From: Actinomadura hallensis
Lineage (GTDB): Bacteria; Actinomycetota; Actinomycetes; Streptosporangiales; Streptosporangiaceae
Direction: 5' to 3'
Length of the DNA stretch: 64,000 nt
Assembly: GCF_006716765.1 (NCBI RefSeq)
Contig: NZ_VFPO01000001.1
Span: 5,890,001 to 5,954,000, forward strand
Shown here: positions 37,084 through 49,015 of the stretch, piece by piece
How positions within the stretch are numbered: the first letter of the stretch is position 1
Layout: every line of letters starts with the position of its first letter
Notes under the pieces: model-generated
Database searches by the model: none
Seen by the model: the letters and a program-made list of their open reading frames with translations, nothing else
What the model was told of the DNA's origin: nothing
Made by a program: the position numbers and the translations under genes

Positions 37084-37103
37084 CAGTTTTCCCCTTGAGT
37101 TGA

Positions 37104-40571
<3,468 letters not shown>

Positions 40572-40716
40572 GAGTGGTCCTTCCGAGGGCTCGCGGCGTA
40601 ACTTGGTGACACGCACGCCAGACGATCCACGTCCGAGACCTGCACGGACAGGCCCAAAAAGGGCCGAGGCAGGGGTACTCTCACACGCGGATAGTCAGAG
40701 GGCAGCGCAAAGGGGC

Positions 40717-40745
40717 AGTGTAGCCGACCGGTACACCGCTCGCAA
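40717..40745 (-). promoter_or_regulatory. Candidate sigma-A promoter of rpoBC
   Basis: On the minus strand TTGCGA, 17 bases, then TACACT is a close consensus match. It lies about 145 nt upstream of the rpoB TTG start. A short hairpin with five Ts in its loop (about 40652-40666) lies in the leader. Confidence 0.7.
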
Positions 40746-40779
40746 CTCTAGCGCCGCAGTATGCATCACGTTGCCATGG

Positions 40780-40808
40780 AGCATCGCCCCTCAACGCCTC
40801 TCAGTCAA
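40780..40808 (-). promoter_or_regulatory. Second possible rpoBC promoter
   Basis: TTGACT, 17 bases, then GATGCT on the minus strand, about 63 nt upstream of the first candidate. The -35 is excellent and the -10 weak. The rest of the 431-nt gap (40572-41002) shows no gene. Confidence 0.4.
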
Positions 40809-41002
40809 GAGCGGACTTGGACTTTTCGGCCCCTGACCTGCAGTGAGGAACGCCATAGTTTAGGGCCTCCGCGGGGGTTCCCGGACACGGCGGCACCGCG
40901 TCGAGACGCGAGAATTCACCGGTCAGGGGCGACTCGGGTCAGAAGCTGACGGGCCGGCCGGGAGATCCGGAGCGAAGCGGATCAAGCCGGATCGGGACCG
41001 GA

Positions 41003-42313
41003 TCAGGAGATGACGTCCACCCTCTGCGCGAGCCACTTCCCGTCCACCTCGACCATCGTCATCTTCAGGCGGAGCGACTCGGGCAGCCGCGGCGTCTCCG
41101 CGTCCTTGGTCGTCGACGAGCGGTTGGCGTAGACGAGGACCGTGACCTTGTCCGGCTCGGCGTCGATGATGCCGGTCTTCAGGACGGTCGTCGTCCCCAC
41201 GAGCTGCCGCCGGGTCGCGTTCGCCTTGAACGACGGCATCGTCTTCTCGTAGTCGCGGCGCAGCTTCCCGGTCGTCATGTCGGCGGCCGACTTCATGTCG
41301 GCGTCGATGGTCCTGTAGTCGTAGGACGACAGCGCCTTGGCGGCCTTGGACGCCGCCAGCATGCCCTCTCTGCTCGCCTCCTCGACGGCGGACTGCTCGC
41401 GGTCCTTGAGGAACAGGAGCGTGGCCGCGGTTCCGAACGCGATGACCAGGACGGCCAGCACGGCGATGACGGTGTAGCCGGAGCCCGCGGCGCCGCGCCG
41501 GGCGCTCTCCCCGTCGGCGTCCTTCTCGTCGTCTTCGTCGTCTTCGGCGCCTTCGTCGTCTTCGTCGTCCTGGTCGCCGTCGGCCGCCGCGGCGGCCTTC
41601 CGCAGCCTGATCCGCCTCTTGGACGTCTTCGGCTTCCGGGACTCGGCGGCCTCGCCCTCGCTCTCGGAGTCGCCGTCCTCGTCGTCCTCGTCGGCCCCGG
41701 CGTCAGCGTCCGACGCGGCCTTGCCGTCCTCGTCGGACTCGTCGGACTCGTCGGACTCGGCGTCCGTCTCCGCGTCGTCGGTCTCGGAGTCGGCCTTTTC
41801 CGGCTTCGCTCCCGTTTCGACCTCGTCCGCGCCGGCTGCGGACGTCCCAGCGGCCCCTGAGGTCTCTTCTGCGGGCTTTTCTCCCTCAGGCCGGTCTTCG
41901 GAGACCTTCGACGACTTCTTGTCGCGACGAGGCTTCTCAGACGTTTTGGCGGCGTCCTCCGCCTTGGTCGGTTCGTCGCCGGGCTCCTCCGCGCCGTCCT
42001 CGTCCTCGCCGGCGTCGGCCGCCGCGGCGTCCGCGGCGATCTGGGCGAGGCGCGCGGCCTCCTTGGCCCGCGCGGCGGCCTCCTCCGCGAGCCTGGCCGC
42101 CTCGGCGGCCTCCGCGGCCTTGGCCGCCTGTTCCTCGGCCTTGCGGGCCTTCCCGCCGGCGGCCCCGCCCTCACCCTTCTCCGGAGCGCCGTTCTTCCCG
42201 GCGTCCTTCCCGGCGTCCTTCTTCTCTGCGTCCTTCTTCGCCGCGTCCTTCTCCTCGGCGGCCTTCTCGGCCTTCCTCGCTGCGGAGCGCCTGCCCCGGC
42301 CGAGCATGGTCAC
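41003..42313 (-). CDS. Mce-associated membrane protein with long charged N-terminal tail
   Basis: The last 160 residues form a membrane helix (about 279-302, GYTVIAVLAVLVIAFGTAAT) and an exported alpha/beta domain (about 303-436). This domain matches Mce-associated (Mam) proteins, which stabilise or assist Mce transporters. The first 276 residues are unusual: an Ala/Lys/Glu helix-forming segment (about 1-95) and then an Asp/Glu/Ser-rich stretch (about 95-270), all cytoplasmic and probably a coiled coil plus a disordered acidic region. The gene starts GTG overlapping the preceding stop (GTGA). An internal ATG at 42307 is an alternative. It is the final gene of the mce operon. Confidence 0.85.
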   Translation of the reverse strand: MTMLGRGRRSAARKAEKAAEEKDAAKKDAEKKDAGKDAGKNGAPEKGEGGAAGGKARKAEEQAAKAAEAAEAARLAEEAAARAKEAARLAQIAADAAAADAGEDEDGAEEPGDEPTKAEDAAKTSEKPRRDKKSSKVSEDRPEGEKPAEETSGAAGTSAAGADEVETGAKPEKADSETDDAETDAESDESDESDEDGKAASDADAGADEDDEDGDSESEGEAAESRKPKTSKRRIRLRKAAAAADGDQDDEDDEGAEDDEDDEKDADGESARRGAAGSGYTVIAVLAVLVIAFGTAATLLFLKDREQSAVEEASREGMLAASKAAKALSSYDYRTIDADMKSAADMTTGKLRRDYEKTMPSFKANATRRQLVGTTTVLKTGIIDAEPDKVTVLVYANRSSTTKDAETPRLPESLRLKMTMVEVDGKWLAQRVDVIS

Positions 42314-42798
42314 GGGACCACCTCCAGTTCGGACACGAGCCAGCGGTCACCGACCCGGGTGAGGTCCATCAGGTACCTGTAGGCGCGCGGCGCGCCCTCC
42401 TTGACCTTGGGGTTGGTGACCGTTCCGTTGAGGGACACCATGACCTCGGCGGAGTCGTCGTCGATGGAGACGACGCCGGCCTCCACCTTGTCCACGACCG
42501 ACTTGGCCTGCGTCTTGCTGAGCTGGTCGAGAAGCACCTTGGACTGGGTGCTGAACTTGTTCTTCAGCTCGCCGGTCGTGCCGGCGACGATCCGGTCGAG
42601 GTCCTGCTGGGCGGTCTCGTGGTCGAGCGACATGAGGTTGACGCCCATCTGGCGCGCCGCCTGCACCGCCTTGGCGCGCTCGTCCGCCTCTTTCTTGCCC
42701 TGCCAGGTGCGCACGCCGAGGACGCCGGTCGCGACGACCAGCGCGACGACGAGCACGCCCAGGACGATCGTGGTGATCCGGGGCCAGCCGCGCCTCAT
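42310..42798 (-). CDS. Mce-associated membrane protein
   Basis: The 162-residue product has an N-terminal signal anchor (about 7-29, ITTIVLGVLVVALVVATGVL) and an exported domain. That domain carries the Mam pattern DLDRIVAGTTGELKNKFSTQ and the strands EVMVSLNGTVTNP and RYLMDLTRVGDRWLVSELEV. Mam proteins are encoded beside mce genes and act with the Mce complex in the envelope. It lies 10 nt after mceF and overlaps the next gene by four bases. Confidence 0.88.
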   Translation of the reverse strand: MRRGWPRITTIVLGVLVVALVVATGVLGVRTWQGKKEADERAKAVQAARQMGVNLMSLDHETAQQDLDRIVAGTTGELKNKFSTQSKVLLDQLSKTQAKSVVDKVEAGVVSIDDDSAEVMVSLNGTVTNPKVKEGAPRAYRYLMDLTRVGDRWLVSELEVVP

Positions 42799-42808
42799 CG
42801 GACCGACC

Positions 42809-44278
42809 TCACTGGCTCAGCGGTCCGAGCATGAGCCACTTCCACGAAGCATCTCCCAACTCACGAGTACCAGCGCTGCGCGGCATGACGTACCGCTTGC
42901 CGTCGGGCCCGTAGACGGCACCGGTCGTTGGATCGTATCCAGCGAATTCCACCGAGTTGGCCGGATACGACAGGTACAGGTTGCCGTCCGCGAGCTGCGC
43001 GCGCGGCGCGGGCGCCGCCGCCTCGGCCTTCGCGCCCGAGCCCTTGCCGCCGCCCGAGCCCTTGGCCTCGGACCTGCCCCCGCCGTCGTCGGCGTAGGCG
43101 CCGCCCTCGGGGAACCCGGCGCCCGCGGTGGCGCCCGGCGGGACCTGGGGGTAGGGAGTGATGGCGTCGGCCGGGAAGTTGCGCGGACCGCGCACCGCGG
43201 TGGGCGCGTCCTTCGGCGCCTTGCAGCCGGCGTCCAGGCGCGGCTTCTTCTTGCCGGTGTGCTGCGGCCAGCGCCGCTTCACGTGCTCGTAGCCCTCGGT
43301 GCACGGGGGCGGGGAGTCGATGTTCAGCGCCAGGCCGAGGTGCTGGGTCCCGTCGCCGGGGGTGACGGTGAACGCGCCCGCGACCGTCACCGGGTACAGG
43401 ATGAACAGCGACCGCAGGCCCGCCTTCCGCGACGAGATGATCTGGCCGGTGGTGGTGAGGTTCGCCAGGAGGACCGGCAGCGTGGGCGAGAGCTGGTTGA
43501 TCGCCTTGTGCGCCTCGTCCACCGCGCCCGGCACGCTGTCGATGGTCCGGCGCAGGGCCGGGTCGTCGTTGCGGAGGGACGTGGTCAGCTCGTTCAGGTT
43601 CCGCGCGAAGCCCCGGATGTTGGCGGCCTGCCCGCGCTGGGTGTCCAGAACGGTGACGCTGTTGTCCAGGAGCCGCTTGGTGTCGGGGTACGCCTGGTCC
43701 ATCGTCTCCAGGATGCGGTCGGTGTCGTCCAGGAGGGACTGGAGGTCGTCCGCGGTTCCGGAGAACGCCTTGTTCAGCTCGTCCACGATGACGCCGAGGT
43801 CCTCGGTGTTCACCGATCCGACGAGCGCGTCGACGTTGCGCAGCAGCTCGGCGGTGGACACCGGCAGGGTCGTCCGCTCCCGCGGGATCGTGTACGGCTC
43901 GCCCTCGTCCAGGAACGGGCCGCCCTTACGCTCGGGCACCAGGTCGATGTACTGCTCGCCGACCGCGGACCGGTTCGCGACGACGGCCTTCGTGCCCTCG
44001 CGCGGGATCCGCTCGCCGCGCCGCAGGTTCAGCTTGACCCGGATGCCGTCGTCGGTCAGCTCGATCGGCCCGACCCGCCCGACCGGGACGCCCCGGTAGG
44101 TGACCTCGGCGTTGGTGAACACGCCGCCGGAGTCGGTCAGGTCGACGTAGGCGACGTACTCGCGGCCGAGGAGTCCCCGGCCGATCCCGATGTAGTTCAC
44201 CGACACGATCGCCACGCCGACGACGGTGATCACCGCGAAGGCGATCAGCTGCAGGATGATGCCGCGACTGAGGATCAC
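42809..44278 (-). CDS. MCE family protein, MceF-like
   Basis: The 489-residue product is a lipid-binding subunit of the Mce tunnel. It has a signal anchor (about 8-27, LQLIAFAVITVVGVAIVSVN) and an MlaD/MCE domain (about 36-115, with DSGGVFTNAEVTYRGVPVGR). A helical tunnel-forming region follows (about 120-300), then a long Gly/Pro/Ala-rich C-terminal tail ending WMLGPLSQ-like residues (ASWKWLMLGPLSQ). The last position in the set of six suggests MceF. It starts with GTG, overlapping the previous stop by four bases. Confidence 0.92.
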   Translation of the reverse strand: MILSRGIILQLIAFAVITVVGVAIVSVNYIGIGRGLLGREYVAYVDLTDSGGVFTNAEVTYRGVPVGRVGPIELTDDGIRVKLNLRRGERIPREGTKAVVANRSAVGEQYIDLVPERKGGPFLDEGEPYTIPRERTTLPVSTAELLRNVDALVGSVNTEDLGVIVDELNKAFSGTADDLQSLLDDTDRILETMDQAYPDTKRLLDNSVTVLDTQRGQAANIRGFARNLNELTTSLRNDDPALRRTIDSVPGAVDEAHKAINQLSPTLPVLLANLTTTGQIISSRKAGLRSLFILYPVTVAGAFTVTPGDGTQHLGLALNIDSPPPCTEGYEHVKRRWPQHTGKKKPRLDAGCKAPKDAPTAVRGPRNFPADAITPYPQVPPGATAGAGFPEGGAYADDGGGRSEAKGSGGGKGSGAKAEAAAPAPRAQLADGNLYLSYPANSVEFAGYDPTTGAVYGPDGKRYVMPRSAGTRELGDASWKWLMLGPLSQ

Positions 44279-45600
44279 GAGAGGCTCCCCATCATCAGGG
44301 TCTGCAGACCGCCGTCCCCGGACCCGGGGCCGGCCGCACCGGGACGGCTCCGCCCGTCCGAGCCCTGCCGGTCACCGCGCCCGCCGTCGTCCCCCTGGCC
44401 GGGCAGTCCGGGCAGGCCGCCGGAATCGCCGCCGCCCTGCGGCAGCACGCCCAGCGGGGTGTCGGGCAGCGTCACGTTCGGGACCTGCAGCATGTTGCGC
44501 ATCTCCCGCCCGCTGCCGAGCAGCCCCTCCAGGTCCGTGCCGCCGAACAGGTTCTGCGCGAGGGACTCGAAGTCCAGGTCGATGCGCAGGTGCACGTTGC
44601 CGTAGTCGCCCTCGATGACGTTCTCGAACGTGGACGGGAACGGGAACGTGATCAGCGTCTCCAGCGACTTCGGCAGGTCCGAGCCGGCCTTGTTGAGGTT
44701 CCGCAGGATCTTGTCGAGGTCCTTCAGGTTGGCGAGCAGGTCGTCGCTCGACCGGTTGATCACGTGGGTGGTGGTGCGGCTGAGCTTGTCCAGCGCGACC
44801 AGCATCTTGGTGAGGTCGGCGCGGTTGCGGTCCAGGACGGCGATCGCCGGACCCGTCTGATCGATGGTGTCCTGGATGGTCCTGCGCTCGTCGGCGAGCT
44901 TCCCGGTCAGCCGGTCGATGCTGTCCAGCGCCCGGGTGATCGCCGCGCGGTTGCGGTCGAGCGTCCCGGTGAAGGTCTCCAGCCGGTGCAGCACCGACTT
45001 GATCGTGGCCTCCCGGCCGCTCATCGCGGCCTGCAGCTCGTGGCTGATCGTGGAGATCTGCTCCAGCCCGCCGTTGTTCAGCAGCAGCGACATCGCCGAC
45101 AGCACCTCCTCGATCTCGGTGCCGCGGGTGGTGCGCGACAGCGGGATCAGGTCGCCCTCGCCGAGCTCCCCGGACGGGGCCTGGTCCTTCGGCGCGTCGA
45201 GCTGCACGAACTTCTCGCCGAGGAGGCTGGTCTGGCCGATCGTCGCGACCGCGTTGTCGGGCAGCTTCACGTCCCGGCGCACCTTGACGGTGACGACGGC
45301 GTACCAGCCGCGGTCGTCGCGCGCGTCCCCGGCGATCTCGATCTTCTCGACCTGCCCGACCGAGACGTCGTTGACCTTGACCGCCGACTGCGGGACGAGG
45401 TCCAGCACGTTCGCGAACTCGATCTTCACGGTCGCCGGGTTCCGCCCGAGGTCGGGCCCGCCGGGCAGCGGCAGCGACGCCACGCCGTCGAACGAGCAGC
45501 CCGACAGGGCCGTCACGCCCGCGACCGCGAGGACGCCCAGCAGCCGCGCGCGGCGGCGGACGGGACGTCCCGCCCGGCGCGCACGCCGTGTCGTGCTCAT
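44275..45600 (-). CDS. MCE family lipoprotein, MceE-like
   Basis: The 441-residue product has a lipoprotein signal (basic N-terminus, hydrophobic core, ALSGC lipobox with Cys35) and an MCE domain (about 50-140). This is followed by helical repeats (about 150-330) and a Gly/Asp/Pro-rich tail. A lipidated member in fifth place is the mark of MceE in actinobacterial mce operons. The start at 45600 overlaps the preceding stop (ATGA). A frame open to 45861 lies within the upstream gene. Confidence 0.93.
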   Translation of the reverse strand: MSTTRRARRAGRPVRRRARLLGVLAVAGVTALSGCSFDGVASLPLPGGPDLGRNPATVKIEFANVLDLVPQSAVKVNDVSVGQVEKIEIAGDARDDRGWYAVVTVKVRRDVKLPDNAVATIGQTSLLGEKFVQLDAPKDQAPSGELGEGDLIPLSRTTRGTEIEEVLSAMSLLLNNGGLEQISTISHELQAAMSGREATIKSVLHRLETFTGTLDRNRAAITRALDSIDRLTGKLADERRTIQDTIDQTGPAIAVLDRNRADLTKMLVALDKLSRTTTHVINRSSDDLLANLKDLDKILRNLNKAGSDLPKSLETLITFPFPSTFENVIEGDYGNVHLRIDLDFESLAQNLFGGTDLEGLLGSGREMRNMLQVPNVTLPDTPLGVLPQGGGDSGGLPGLPGQGDDGGRGDRQGSDGRSRPGAAGPGSGDGGLQTLMMGSLS

Positions 45601-46907
45601 CGGCCACCTCCAGGCAGCAGCGCGGTGATGTCCCCCGGCGCGCCCTGCGCCGCGGCCCCGCCGGCGCGGCCGCCGCCGCCCGCCCGGTTCGCCTTGGCGT
45701 TCGTCTTCGCGGACTTGGGCGGGCCCTGGGGCCCGTAGGCGTCCGGCGGGATCGGCACGGGGTCGTAGTGCGTGGTCAGGGCGGTGATCCACGACAGGTC
45801 GAGTTGCAGGCCCGTCAGCGCCTTGCCGATGCCGTTGTACGGCTCGACGAAGTCGAGGCACTCGTCGGCGGGCGTCCCGACGGAATACGCCAGCGAACAG
45901 ACCCAGTCGGCGAGGTCGTGGAACTGGCGGAAGTTGTTGCGGGTGTGGATCGTGCCGCTGATCGGGTCGTAGGCGCGGGCCAGGTTGTTGATGGCCAGCG
46001 GGCCGGCCTGCAGGATCTCGGCGAGCGCCTCGCGCTCCTTCACCAGCACGCCGGTGATCTGCGCGAGCTGCCGGACGTTGCGCGCCAGCTCGCTGCGGTT
46101 GTCCTTGACGAACCGCTGGACGTTGCGCAGCGTCGGCCCGAGCGTGTTGAGGGCCGCGCTCAGCTCCTCCTTCTCCCCCGCGAGCTGCGCCGACACCTCG
46201 TTGAGGTGCCCGCTGAAGGACTTGATCTGCTGGTCGTTGGCCTTCATCGCGTCGGTGATGATCCGCAGGTTCCGGATCGTCTCGGCGACGTCGCCGCGGT
46301 CGGTGCTCAGCGTGCTGAGCGCCTTGGAGGTGTTCTCGATCGTGGCCCGGATGTCCTCCCCCTGCCCGTCGAGGTTCTCGGCGCCGACCCGCAGCAGCTC
46401 CGACAGCGCACCGGTGCCGTCCTCGCCGGGCGCGTTGGCGCCCTCCGGGCCGAGCGCCTTGCTGAGGTCGTTGAGGCTGCCGCCGATGTCGTCGATCTCG
46501 ACGGGCACCACGGTGCGGCTCGTGGTCAGCGTCGCCCCGTCCGCCATGACCGCGCCGCCCTTGTACGCCGGGGTGAGCTGGACGTACCGGTCGGCGACGA
46601 GCGTCTGGTTGACGATGACCGCCTGCGCGTTGGCGGGCACCTTGTACTTGGCGTCGTACTTCAGCTCGACCTTCACCGCGTCGCCGACGGGGTCGACGCT
46701 CGTGACCTCCCCGACCCGGATGCCGAGGATCCGGACGTCGGCGCCCGGGTAGAGGCCGACGGTCCGGGTGAAGTAGGCCGTCATCCGCCGCTGCTCCGGC
46801 CCCTGAAGGATCAGCAGGAGCGCGGCGGCCAGTACCGCGACGGCGAGGATCGCGCCGCCGAGTCGGAGGATGGTCCCTGAATTGCGCACGGAAACCTGCC
46901 TGCTCAC
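45597..46907 (-). CDS. MCE family protein, MceD-like
   Basis: The 436-residue product has a signal anchor (about 12-31), an MCE domain (about 38-120, with YFTRTVGLYPGADVRILGIR) and a long helical region (about 150-320). The C-terminal Pro/Gly/Ala-rich tail (about 390-436) is of the type seen in mycobacterial MceD. It starts with GTG overlapping mceC (GTGA). It is one of six chains expected to form the hexameric lipid tunnel between the plasma membrane and the outer envelope. Confidence 0.93.
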   Translation of the reverse strand: MSRQVSVRNSGTILRLGGAILAVAVLAAALLLILQGPEQRRMTAYFTRTVGLYPGADVRILGIRVGEVTSVDPVGDAVKVELKYDAKYKVPANAQAVIVNQTLVADRYVQLTPAYKGGAVMADGATLTTSRTVVPVEIDDIGGSLNDLSKALGPEGANAPGEDGTGALSELLRVGAENLDGQGEDIRATIENTSKALSTLSTDRGDVAETIRNLRIITDAMKANDQQIKSFSGHLNEVSAQLAGEKEELSAALNTLGPTLRNVQRFVKDNRSELARNVRQLAQITGVLVKEREALAEILQAGPLAINNLARAYDPISGTIHTRNNFRQFHDLADWVCSLAYSVGTPADECLDFVEPYNGIGKALTGLQLDLSWITALTTHYDPVPIPPDAYGPQGPPKSAKTNAKANRAGGGGRAGGAAAQGAPGDITALLPGGGR

Positions 46908-47983
46908 GGGAGGAACGGCAACGGGTTGTCGCCGGTGACGCCGGTCTGGCCGCTGCCGGACGAGCCGCCGGCGCGGCCGCCCTGCTGCTCGGTGCCGCCT
47001 CCGTCCCCGCCGATCTTCTTGTCGCCGATCGAGGCGGGGATCGGGAGGAGGTTCTGGATCCAGGAGTCGAACCAGCGCCCGGTGCCGGTCACGTCGGCGA
47101 ACTGCCGCGCGAACGGCGCGAACAGCTGGAGGATGCGGTCCAGGTTCTGCTGGTTCTTCAGCAGGACCCGGTTGACCCGCTCCAGGTTGGCCAGCATCGG
47201 CCGGAGCTGTCCCTCGTTCTCCTTGATCAGTGCGTTGACCTGCTGGGACAGCGTCACGGTGCGGATCAGCAGCTGGTGGATGACCTGCCGCCTGGCCTGC
47301 ACCGCCTGCAGCACCCGGTCACCGTCCTCGACGAGCTTCGCGAAGTCCTGGTTGCGGTCCGCGAGCAGCTTCGACACGTCCTTGGCCTTGCCGGCCAGCT
47401 CGTGCAGCTCCTCGTCGCGGGAGGCGATCGTGTCCGACAGCCGCCGCAGCCCCCGCAACGACGCCCGGATCTCCTCGGGGGAGTTCTCGAAGGTCTGCGA
47501 CAGCACCTTGAACGACTGGGCGACCTGCTGGACGTCGATCTCGCCGACCCGCTCGCTCAGCTCGCTGAGCGCGGGGACGACCTCGAACGGGACGTGCGTC
47601 CGCTCGACCGGGATGTGCCGGCCGAGCTCGCCCTTCCCGCGCGGGATCAGCTCCAGGTAGTGCGCGCCGAGCACCGTCTTGATCTTGATGCTGGCCTCGG
47701 TGCGGTCGCCGAGCTTCACGCCCTTGTCGACCCGGAACGTGACCTTGACGGTGTCGCCGTCCAGCTCCAGGTCCTTCACCTCGCCGACCTTCACCCCGGC
47801 GATGCGGACCTCCTCGTCGGGCTCCAGCCCGGCCGCCTCCCTGAACGAGGCGGTGCGGACGGTGCCGCTCTTCACGAACGGGATGCTCTCCAGGTTCAGG
47901 GCGAGGAGCACCAGCACGATGATGACCGCGAACCCGGTGAGGCCGATGGGGACCGGGTTGCGCTCCCGGAACGAGACCCTCAT
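46904..47983 (-). CDS. MCE family protein, MceC-like
   Basis: The 359-residue product carries a signal anchor (about 12-30, IGLTGFAVIIVLVLLALNLE), an MCE domain (about 38-118, ASFREAAGLEPDEEVRIAGV) and a helical section with heptad-like Leu/Val spacing (about 130-310). It ends in a short Gly/Gln tail. It begins immediately after the mceB stop (TAGATG), so the two are translated together. Confidence 0.93.
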   Translation of the reverse strand: MRVSFRERNPVPIGLTGFAVIIVLVLLALNLESIPFVKSGTVRTASFREAAGLEPDEEVRIAGVKVGEVKDLELDGDTVKVTFRVDKGVKLGDRTEASIKIKTVLGAHYLELIPRGKGELGRHIPVERTHVPFEVVPALSELSERVGEIDVQQVAQSFKVLSQTFENSPEEIRASLRGLRRLSDTIASRDEELHELAGKAKDVSKLLADRNQDFAKLVEDGDRVLQAVQARRQVIHQLLIRTVTLSQQVNALIKENEGQLRPMLANLERVNRVLLKNQQNLDRILQLFAPFARQFADVTGTGRWFDSWIQNLLPIPASIGDKKIGGDGGGTEQQGGRAGGSSGSGQTGVTGDNPLPFLP

Positions 47984-49015
47984 CTACTTGCACCTCGCGT
48001 TCTCGTTCATGATCGCGGGTGTCTGGTAGACGGGCCCGCCGGGCAGCCGCACCCGGGCGTCGAGGCCGCAGATGTACATGTTGAACCAGGACCCGTAGGA
48101 GGAGATGTTCACCAGCTTCTCCAGCCGGTTCGGCGTCCGCTGCAGGCCCTCGTCGATGTCCTTGCGGTTCGCGTCGAACGTACCGGTCAGCTTGCGCAGC
48201 CCGGCGATGTCCTCGCGGAGGTCGGGGCGCGCGTCGCGGAGCAGCTCCTGCGTGGTGCCGGTCAGGTCGTTGATCGCGGCCACCGAGTCGAAGATCGCCT
48301 CGCGGTCGGCGGACACGCCGCTGACGAAGCTGCGCAGGTCGACGATCAGCTTGTTCACCTCGTCGTGCCGCTCGTCGATCGTGCCGAGGACGGTGTTCAG
48401 GTTGTCGATCACCCGGCCGATCACCTGGTCGCGGTCGGCGAGCGTGTTGGTCAGCGACGCCACGTGCGCGAGCAGGCTGTTGATCGTCCCGCCCTCGCCC
48501 TGCAGCACCTTGATGATCTGCATCGCGAGCGTGTTGACGTCCTTGGGCTCCAGCGCGCGGAACAGCGGCCGGAAGCCGTTGAACAGCGTCGTCAGGTCCA
48601 GCGCGGGCTGGGTCTGCGAGATCGGGATCGTGTCGCCCGGGTCGAGGTAGGCGTTGGACTCGCCCTCCCCGTCGGTCAGCGCGAGGTACCGCTGGCCCAT
48701 CAGGTTGCGGTAGCGGATGTGGGCCCGCGTGGTCTTCGGCAGGCCCGCCCGGAACACGCCGTCCTTCTGGACGCTGAACGTCACCTCGGCCTTGTCGCCC
48801 TTGTAGAGGCGGATGTCCTCGATCTGGCCCACCCGGACGCCGGCGACGCGGACGTCGTCGTTCTTCAGCAGCCCGGTCACGTCCGAGAAGATCGCCTTGT
48901 AGCTGTTGGACGGCCGGAACCGCACGTTGGAGATCGTCATCGCCAGCACGCCGGTGGCCACCGTCGTGGCGACCACGAAGGCCAGCAGCTTGATCGCGGC
49001 GCTCGTCGTCTTCAC
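47984..49015 (-). CDS. MCE family protein, MceB-like
   Basis: The 343-residue product has a signal anchor (about 6-27, AAIKLLAFVVATTVATGVLA), an MCE domain (about 36-115, IFSDVTGLLKNDDVRVAGVR) and a helical domain. The C-terminal YICGLDARVRLPG and the two nearby cysteines match the MceB pattern. It starts with GTG overlapping the mceA stop (GTGA). It is the second of six MCE chains. Confidence 0.93.
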   Translation of the reverse strand: MKTTSAAIKLLAFVVATTVATGVLAMTISNVRFRPSNSYKAIFSDVTGLLKNDDVRVAGVRVGQIEDIRLYKGDKAEVTFSVQKDGVFRAGLPKTTRAHIRYRNLMGQRYLALTDGEGESNAYLDPGDTIPISQTQPALDLTTLFNGFRPLFRALEPKDVNTLAMQIIKVLQGEGGTINSLLAHVASLTNTLADRDQVIGRVIDNLNTVLGTIDERHDEVNKLIVDLRSFVSGVSADREAIFDSVAAINDLTGTTQELLRDARPDLREDIAGLRKLTGTFDANRKDIDEGLQRTPNRLEKLVNISSYGSWFNMYICGLDARVRLPGGPVYQTPAIMNENARCK

